Assembly (NCBI GenBank): GCA_907163375.1
Contig: CAJQUW010006322.1
Span: forward strand, 434,001 to 498,000
Direction of reading: 5' to 3'
DNA length: 64,000 nt
DNA from: Prostheceraeus crozeri
Taxonomy: Eukaryota; Platyhelminthes; Polycladida; Euryleptidae
A program made the position numbers and the translations under genes. Below are positions 58,477 through 64,000 of the stretch, piece after piece; the first letter of the stretch is position 1; every line of letters starts with the position of its first letter. The notes beneath the pieces are model-generated. The model saw only the letters and a program-made list of their open reading frames with translations. It did no database searches and had not been told where the DNA came from.

Positions 58477-60678
58477 TCAATCAACGAAAAGGATATCAAA
58501 AAAATGTTCATCCATCGTTCTCTCTGCACTTGTAGAATGACTGTCGTCCCTTCTCCTTGCTCCACACGATATAGTGAAGTGTCCCATCATCTTGCAGTGG
58601 TTGCATTTTGGCTCAGGAGCAGTTGCTCGGACTTTGGGATCGGACTTCAGCCATAATCTGATTAGGCAGTCATCCAAATTGTTGGACTGATTGTTTTTTC
58701 TGGCGAGATGTTGTCGATAGTATCTAAGAAATTTGTGATTGTTTTCCAATCCTTGCTCGGTGTACTCTCCAAGTCCAAACCCATTGTTTGCTTTCACAAG
58801 CTCCCAACCATGAGCGAGAAGAGAATGTAGAGTTGGTGGGACATTTATCCACTGAACTCTATCACAATTGTCGAAGCGTGTGAGAATGAATTTGTACGTT
58901 TCCAAGGAGAAAGCTCTATATTCGTTTGTGTTCACACACCGAGAGCTAGTGTATACACGCACACATATCCAAATGCGACAAATCAGTTCTCTCAAAGAAT
59001 TCTGATGACGTTCAGGTACGAAGCCGACCAACACTTCGCGGTATTTTGTTGGATATTCCCGACATGTATCACCTTTGTTGACGTTGCCGCCTTTTCCTGT
59101 AGGATCCGCCGAATCGATAGGGATACTTGTTGCTTCATGAGCTAATCTTCTCATCTCGTCCTTGGCATTCATGAGGTGTCTGAAGGAAGCACCAAGCTTG
59201 ACCTGTGAATCTGTCCAAAGACGAATACCAGCACGGAGAAAATAGACAAGTTTGAGAATGAAATCGAATGACCGCAGAAGACAGTGAAGTGGACTGACAT
59301 GGTTGATATTTACTTGTAGAAGGGGCTCTTGTGTCAAGCCCTTGCGATCCACATAGTCTTGCTGACGTGTTCTCACTTTTCCATCTTCTTGGCGAAGTTT
59401 TTCGAAGTCACTCTGGGTTTCAGCACAGTCACGATTTATGGCGAAGCACGTTTCTATGTCAAGATTTCCAGTACCTCGACCACAAGCGGTTTCCTGGTCT
59501 GTTGTGCAGAGGAGGCAGTAGGCGCCGCCCAATCCGCTCAATAGTGCACGCATCTTCGCGTCAATCATGGTCATTTCTCCCGTAACAGAGATGGTGTATG
59601 TGCGATTCGGAAGTTCTATCTTCATGGCGCTCACCTTTGAACGTTCTTCAACTGCTTCTTTTACACTTACCAAGTTACCATAAAGTTCCTTACCAAGGAG
59701 AAGGAAAAGTGGACGTTGTGAGAAAGGCGACGCCGGTTTGGGTTCTTGAAATACACTTCTTCCAGTGTCCGTTTCTTCTATCTTCAAAACGCAGAACATG
59801 AACATAATGATGTTTTGAGTTTGTTCGTTGTTGTCTTGGTGATAAATACCGTGAGAGCCAGATCCATCTACACCATCCTTGATGTACACAGTTAGTCGAG
59901 TAGCTGTCTCCTGTTTAGCATGAAGGGATAACGGCTGTGTAAGAGTCATCTTCAAAGAATCAAAATAGCTGAACAAAACACCAGAAGGGGCGGTGCTTCG
60001 CAAGATCTGTGGAGTGATCTCGCGCTCAGCCTGGCGAACAGTTTTCCATGACTCAAATTTCAGTAGTTTGTCATTAGCTAGAACTTTCGAAAGACACTGA
60101 TAACTACCACGTCCAAGATTGAGTCTATGTTTCAGGAAAATGCTGGTTTCCAGTGGAACGACGTTGCTCTTCTCTCCTCCACTGATTAGTTGATCACCCA
60201 ATGACGATGTATCTCGCTGAGAAGTATAGTTGGTCTGTTTTGTCACAACGCCGAGAAGTTCGTTTAGAGTCACTTTATTCTTCCACGCCATGTTTCGAAG
60301 GTAATCAATTATAGGTTTAGTTCTGTTGTAACGTTGTCTCTCTCCTATATCCACCAGTGAGCGAGTGTATTGGCTTTCCTTGCTGACGTTGTCATTCTCC
60401 ACAATAGCTTCACTCTCGCTTTCATAACGTAGCAACACTTCAGTCAAATCCTGGGGTATTTTGGATCGCAAACAGGTAAGTCTTTTCCGAAAGAAGATCT
60501 TAACGGCATTGTAAACTTCCTCAAATTCCACCATATCTCCAAGGTCGTTCTTTTCGATCACTCGCTTGGCCAGATCTCTCTCTGGTACTGCAGTAAAGCG
60601 TGACACTTTCAGTTCATCGTAGCAAGTACTGAAGTCAGAATAGGTAAGCACCTTCAAATAACTCGACGCAGTCGCCAT
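58477..60678 (-). CDS. Transib transposase (RAG1 catalytic-core homologue), intact
   Basis: The 733-codon frame is uninterrupted, a usual size for Transib. The catalytic triad I infer is D271 in KDGVDGSGSHGIYHQ (aligning with RAG1 D600), D373 in MTMIDAKMRALL (D708) and E645 in GLGEYTEQGLENNHKF (E962). Zinc ligands C388 and C391 (GGAYCLLC) and H618 and H623 (TLHSLLAHG) match the RAG1 ZnC2/ZnH2 pattern. PLHCLLRSFDFILKLVYFLR (residues 463-482) is more Transib-like than vertebrate RAG1. At the C-terminus CNHCKMMGHFTISC (692-705) is an exact CX2CX3GHX4C knuckle, as described for RAG1-like tails. There is no RING domain. It would nick and hairpin DNA at CACAGTG ends in the nucleus. The start is the ATG at 60678; an AT-rich TATATACT box lies about 75 bp upstream. 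Confidence 0.93.
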   Translation of the reverse strand: MATASSYLKVLTYSDFSTCYDELKVSRFTAVPERDLAKRVIEKNDLGDMVEFEEVYNAVKIFFRKRLTCLRSKIPQDLTEVLLRYESESEAIVENDNVSKESQYTRSLVDIGERQRYNRTKPIIDYLRNMAWKNKVTLNELLGVVTKQTNYTSQRDTSSLGDQLISGGEKSNVVPLETSIFLKHRLNLGRGSYQCLSKVLANDKLLKFESWKTVRQAEREITPQILRSTAPSGVLFSYFDSLKMTLTQPLSLHAKQETATRLTVYIKDGVDGSGSHGIYHQDNNEQTQNIIMFMFCVLKIEETDTGRSVFQEPKPASPFSQRPLFLLLGKELYGNLVSVKEAVEERSKVSAMKIELPNRTYTISVTGEMTMIDAKMRALLSGLGGAYCLLCTTDQETACGRGTGNLDIETCFAINRDCAETQSDFEKLRQEDGKVRTRQQDYVDRKGLTQEPLLQVNINHVSPLHCLLRSFDFILKLVYFLRAGIRLWTDSQVKLGASFRHLMNAKDEMRRLAHEATSIPIDSADPTGKGGNVNKGDTCREYPTKYREVLVGFVPERHQNSLRELICRIWICVRVYTSSRCVNTNEYRAFSLETYKFILTRFDNCDRVQWINVPPTLHSLLAHGWELVKANNGFGLGEYTEQGLENNHKFLRYYRQHLARKNNQSNNLDDCLIRLWLKSDPKVRATAPEPKCNHCKMMGHFTISCGARRRDDSHSTSAERTMDEHFFDILFVD

Positions 60679-60797
60679 AACCCAGTCGCAGTCCGTAAGT
60701 GGTAGCTTTCCGACTCCAGGTAGTGTATAGTGTAGCTATATGTAGTATATAGTGAAATATGTATTTCCCCATATGGAATTCTTATTGGTTGTTATCT

Positions 60798-60940
60798 TCA
60801 GGGCTTCCCAGAGTTTAAAAATAGCAGCACCTTCTAGAAATCTGGATACTAAAAATGTTGATATCCCAGGGCATCCCAGAGTTAAAAATAGACATAACTC
60901 GAATCCAATACCCTTCTAGAAATCTTGATACCCACTTCGA
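60798..60940 (-). repeat. Degenerate duplication in the Transib leader
   Basis: The phrase GGGC(T/A)TCCCAGAGTT-(T)AAAAATAG followed by CCTTCTAGAAATCT(G/T)GATA occurs twice (from about 60800 and 60870). The copies differ by an insertion. It lies between the gene and the right end of the element and could hold binding sites. Confidence 0.7.
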
Positions 60941-61444
60941 AGCATTACTGATAAAAATGTTCAAGTATACTACCGGAAATTCTACCGAAACAAACGATGG
61001 AAAGGAAAATGCTAAGCTAAAAAATTAAAGGGCATATAATCTGGGTAATGTAATCAGACGGATTGACATGTTTCTTATGTTGATTGTATTTTAATTTTCT
61101 TCCTCTTTTCTTAGTACACCCATGTCAGAAAGTGTGTGGCTCACTATCTTCGTATTCAGCAGGCGACAAACTATTATTGGTTAAGTTATCAATTGTAGAT
61201 TTTGTACATATTCATTCGATTCTTGGTAAAATTATTAAAAAGCTATTGATGGCCTGAAGTGTCACAGAAAGGCAAGTTAGCCTAAATACATCCAATTTGC
61301 GGAATAACTATCAGTTGTAGTCCATCAATTTGTTAAAAAATGAAATCCTCATAAAAAATACCCTATATACGTCGAAATCAAGTCATCAAGTGAATTTTCG
61401 CGCAAATTTCATAATCACCCTATCAAACGCCCCACTGTGTAGTA

Positions 61445-62849
61445 GTAACCTTCAATTACATTCGCACCTTTGGAATAATTTTGACCGTAGTCATCTGACA
61501 ATTTCCTTCTTAGTTTCTTCAATCTTACAACTTTCAGTAAATAGAATCTGTTTGAATCAGAAGCAAGAATTATGGAGATTGTATTGGGTTTAGGCTCAAT
61601 GTTTTCAACGACCTGTAGTTGCCACTCATTCCCTATCTGATTGTTTTGGCAATCCAAACAGCCAATTAAGCATGGCCAACACCCACAGGATATTTCTCTA
61701 GTTCGTATAATCCCATTCAAACCTGTAGAAGCAACGTTGTGCAATGTGAAGGTTCCCGAAATAGATTGAGCATTCTCCGTCAATTGTACACACATAGAAG
61801 CTCCTTGTTGAAATTCTTCATCAGAAATATACAGAAAATTTATTTTTGAATTTTGTTCAAAAACTTTTGCCCATGCCATATACGATTCAGCATCCTGAAT
61901 GACAGTCTTTCCTTGCTTTACCGCTTCGTCAGCACACCTTTTCGCTACAGCACCGATGCCGTCACAGGCTCCCTTGCCATGTGAAGTTTCGAAATAATGC
62001 CAAGAAATTGTTACACCTAATTCACCCATCCTAGAAACATAGTTGAATACTGTTTTGTTTCTATACTGGGAAGTCGGGCCATCAGTAAAGAAGACAATTC
62101 CATTTTGAAATCTATGGAATCCAATCTCATCCAGCAATTTTTGAATGATAGCTACGACCATCGAGGCAGTGTGATTTAGAATATGGCTCACAAAGCAATA
62201 TGATTTGACACTCAAAGCAGCACTGTCCTCACTACGAAAATACACGACAGTTGGATGCAAGGTCACTTGGGACTGATTCCAGTGAGCCGACTGAATTTCA
62301 TCCAATGCACAACAGGTATACTTTTCGGCAAAATCCATGTGGATGAAGATCTGTCCGACTGCTAGATTTTCTTTGATTCTTTTTGCTGCCTCGAATTGTG
62401 ACCTCACTCGGCGTACATGTGCTTTAAACTGTTCAAACTTTTCGATAATCGATTTTAAGAACGACTCCAGAGATTCAACGGCAGTTACAACTTTTTGCCT
62501 TTTATGTCCATTTGTTTCAACTCTCTTCCACTGCTCATACTGAACAGTCTCAGACGGATTCATGTCTGCCGTCAAGAAATTGTGCAATGATCCTTCGCCG
62601 ATATCCTCAAATATTTGCATGAATGCTTCTGGATTCAAAGAAGGCACGTTCAATCCAACATTTCTACTAGCTTGTAGGATAAATGCAAAGTTTTGATGGA
62701 CTGCACAAAGAAACACATTTCTAGAAGTAAGTCGGGCTGGAACGATGTGTCTAGGCCTCAGGCGACAAAACGCTGAATATGATAGTGTAGCATTAACATT
62801 TTCTGACAGAAACTTTAAATGAAGGTTCTTCATACTGTCTTTCAAAATA
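61445..62849 (-). pseudogene. Uncharacterised protein with a DDE/RNase H-like pattern, disrupted at both ends
   Basis: A frame of about 470 codons is open from the mariner edge (62849) to the Transib. The last seven codons of the apparent ORF (TVGRLIG) are Transib end sequence, not gene. Visible motifs (numbered from a TTG at 62845, not a proven start): SYSAFCRLRPRHIVPA near residue 23, QIFIHMDFAEKYTCCALDEI (D171), HWNQSQVTLHPTVVYF, GIVFFTDGPTSQYRNKTVF (D255), HYFETSHGKGACDGIGAVAK (E286, D295) and a Cys-rich patch CGCWPCLIGCLDC (388-399). The Asp-Asp-Glu/Asp order with a strand before each suggests an RNase H-like fold. The motif set recalls a multicopy invertebrate family of unknown function, perhaps itself transposon-derived. 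It has an intron donor at 57810. The true start lies beyond the mariner. Confidence 0.7.
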
Positions 62850-64000
62850 CGAGGGGCGTTCCAAAAGTATCCGGATGGAGCCCATAACTTTAAGAGTAAT
62901 TATCTTATACCTCTGAAGTTTTGATATGTTCAACCCATTACCATCATTAATAAGCACAAAAAATTTCATCCCGATATCTTTATTAGCTACAAAGCCGCAA
63001 ATATTTTAGTAATGTCACTACTTAAAATTTAGTGACGACCAAAAACAATATTTTGTCAAAAAAGAAAAATGGATATTTAAACATTTTTTATCAAAAAAGA
63101 AGGGATACACGTTACAAACTAACAGTCTTCTTGTGGCAGAGCAACCTTCTCAATGTAGTCACCTTGCAACATGATGCACTTCTTCTAACGATCTTCAAGT
63201 TTGCGAATGGCAGACTTGAACCATTCAGGTGAGATGGACGCCAACACTGATCTCGTCTTCTGTTCCAGCTCCTCCCTTGTGTCGAAATGCATTCCACGAA
63301 GAATGCTTTTCATGTGAGGAAATAAGGCATAATCCAATGGTGCCAGGTCTGGGCTGTATGGCGGATGCGGTGCGATGCCCCAACACAGATCACCTATCCT
63401 CTCCATCGTTCTCCGAGCGGTGTGGGGTCTGGCGTTGTCTTGATGGAGCAGGATCACTTTCGATTTCTTCCCTGGACGGCGATGTCGAAGATAGTGATGG
63501 ACTTCTTGCAATACTCCACAGTAGTAATCCGCATTGATTGTAGTGGAGTCGGGAAGAAAGTCCAAGTGGATGATGCCTTGTTCATCCCAGAAAGCAGTCA
63601 ACATGATCTTCTTTGCCATTGGAGAAGACTTTGCTTTCACGGGGGGCGTGGAACCCTTCGTCAACCACTGCTTCGATGCTTCTTTGGTTTCGGGAGAGAA
63701 GTATGGCAGCCAAGTTTCATCAGTTGTCATGAAGCGTGCCCAGTATCCCTCAGCTCCCTCGGTCTGAAGCGCCAACACATTTTCTTGTGAGCATTCCACC
63801 CTTCGAGTTCCTTGGTCTGAATTCAGTAGTTTTGGCACCCAACGAGCACACAGTTTACTCAATTGAAGATGGTCTTTCAAGATGCGGTGTACAGTTCCAC
63901 GAGATGAGCCAAGTTGATTGACTAGCCTCGAATGAATTTCTGTTGGTGTAGACCCCTCGAATGTCAAAAAGGCGATGATTGCGTGCTGTCTCTCCGGTTT
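62850..64000 (-). mobile_element. Mariner element 3, runs off the window
   Basis: The left end CGAGGGGCGTTCCAAAAGTA follows TA at 62848-62849. The other end is outside the window. It inserted into the open frame of the uncharacterised gene. The end sequence resembles mariner element 2 (CGAGGGCTGTTCC), so the two may belong to related subfamilies. Confidence 0.88.
63119..64000 (-). pseudogene. Mariner transposase, partial, one nonsense codon
   Basis: The frame is open from the window edge. It contains LCARWVPKLLNSDQGTRRVE (WVPH-type box), FMTTDETWLPYF (first Asp), ILLHQDNARPHTARR (second Asp) and PYSPDLAPLDYALFPHMKS (third Asp) at DD34D spacing. A TAG at 63185-63187, where related proteins have Trp (LEDRW), cuts the protein; beyond it KKCIMLQGDYIEKVALPQED continues in frame to the natural stop. 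The N-terminal HTH lies outside the window. This is otherwise the best preserved mariner here. Confidence 0.92.

Larger units (their letters stand above)
57862..61439 (-). mobile_element. Transib (RAG1-core) transposon, complete
   Basis: Both ends read CACAGTGGGGC inward (57862-57872, and inverted at 61429-61439). The 5-bp target duplication TAGTA is perfect (57857-57861 and 61440-61444). A 5-bp duplication and CAC(A/T)(A/G)TG ends are the defining marks of Transib and RAG-like transposons. The 3578-bp element contains one uninterrupted minus-strand transposase gene. Beyond the first 11 bp the two ends diverge, so the TIR is short. There is no second, RAG2-like, ORF, which favours Transib over ProtoRAG. 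Confidence 0.93.

Noticed and set aside
57862-61439. ProtoRAG identity (RAG1L plus RAG2L pair).
   Set aside because: No second ORF with kelch or PHD features exists inside the element, and the central motifs read as Transib.

Overview
The window is nuclear DNA of an invertebrate animal. The lineage cannot be fixed from sequence alone; an arthropod or another protostome is a reasonable guess. The evidence is an AT-rich background with very few coding exons, a spliced exon with GT and AG borders, and a dense, nested load of animal transposable elements: mariner, Tc1, pogo, hAT, Transib, Gypsy and a LINE. I saw no bacterial-style operons, CRISPR array or rRNA. Only one exon looks like an ordinary host gene (minus strand, about 11.9-12.3 kb).

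Layout. 0.3-3.8 kb: a decayed LINE split by a 2.3-kb DNA transposon. 6.4 kb: a palindrome of two opposed tRNA-like SINE arms. 11.9-12.3 kb: host exon. 15.3-16.7 kb: mariner relic. 17.8-20.1 kb: pogo-like deletion element with a second mariner inside. 21.9-22.4 kb: 273-bp tandem duplication. 22.7-26.2 kb: hAT element with perfect 16-bp ends and a perfect 8-bp target duplication, carrying a nested Tc1 derivative and a subterminal hairpin array. 29-31.7 kb: inverted repeat, dispersed repeat and SINE. 36.2-37.4 kb: DD41D-type Tc1/mariner relic. 37.8 kb: 132-bp hAT MITE. 39.1-44.8 kb: four foldback elements, two of one family. 47.6-48.3 kb: dispersed repeat and a probable LINE scrap. 49.7-56.8 kb: GC-rich Gypsy-type LTR retrotransposon on the minus strand. 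57.9-61.4 kb: structurally complete Transib-type (RAG1-core) transposon. 61.4-62.8 kb: a protein-coding region of unknown function broken by the Transib on one side and a mariner on the other. 62.85 kb to the end: that mariner, continuing out of the window.

Three results stand out. (1) The Transib element has ends reading CACAGTGGGGC, which include the V(D)J signal heptamer CACAGTG. It has a perfect 5-bp target duplication (TAGTA), an uninterrupted 733-codon transposase with candidate DDE residues, the CxxC and HxxxxH zinc ligands of RAG1, and a C-terminal CX2CX3GHX4C knuckle. Subtracting it restores an open frame in the disrupted gene up to a GTAAGT donor. (2) The Gypsy element carries, after integrase, a long extension ending in all four blocks of an SGNH (GDSL-type) hydrolase, where an env gene might otherwise lie. 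(3) The same element has a textbook -1 frameshift signal between gag and pol: TTTAAAC, a 6-nt spacer and a perfect 10-bp stem.

Most transposase and pol reading frames are broken by single-base indels, several in homopolymers, although the two Gypsy LTR copies are identical over their shared 100 bp. Some of these breaks may therefore be consensus errors.
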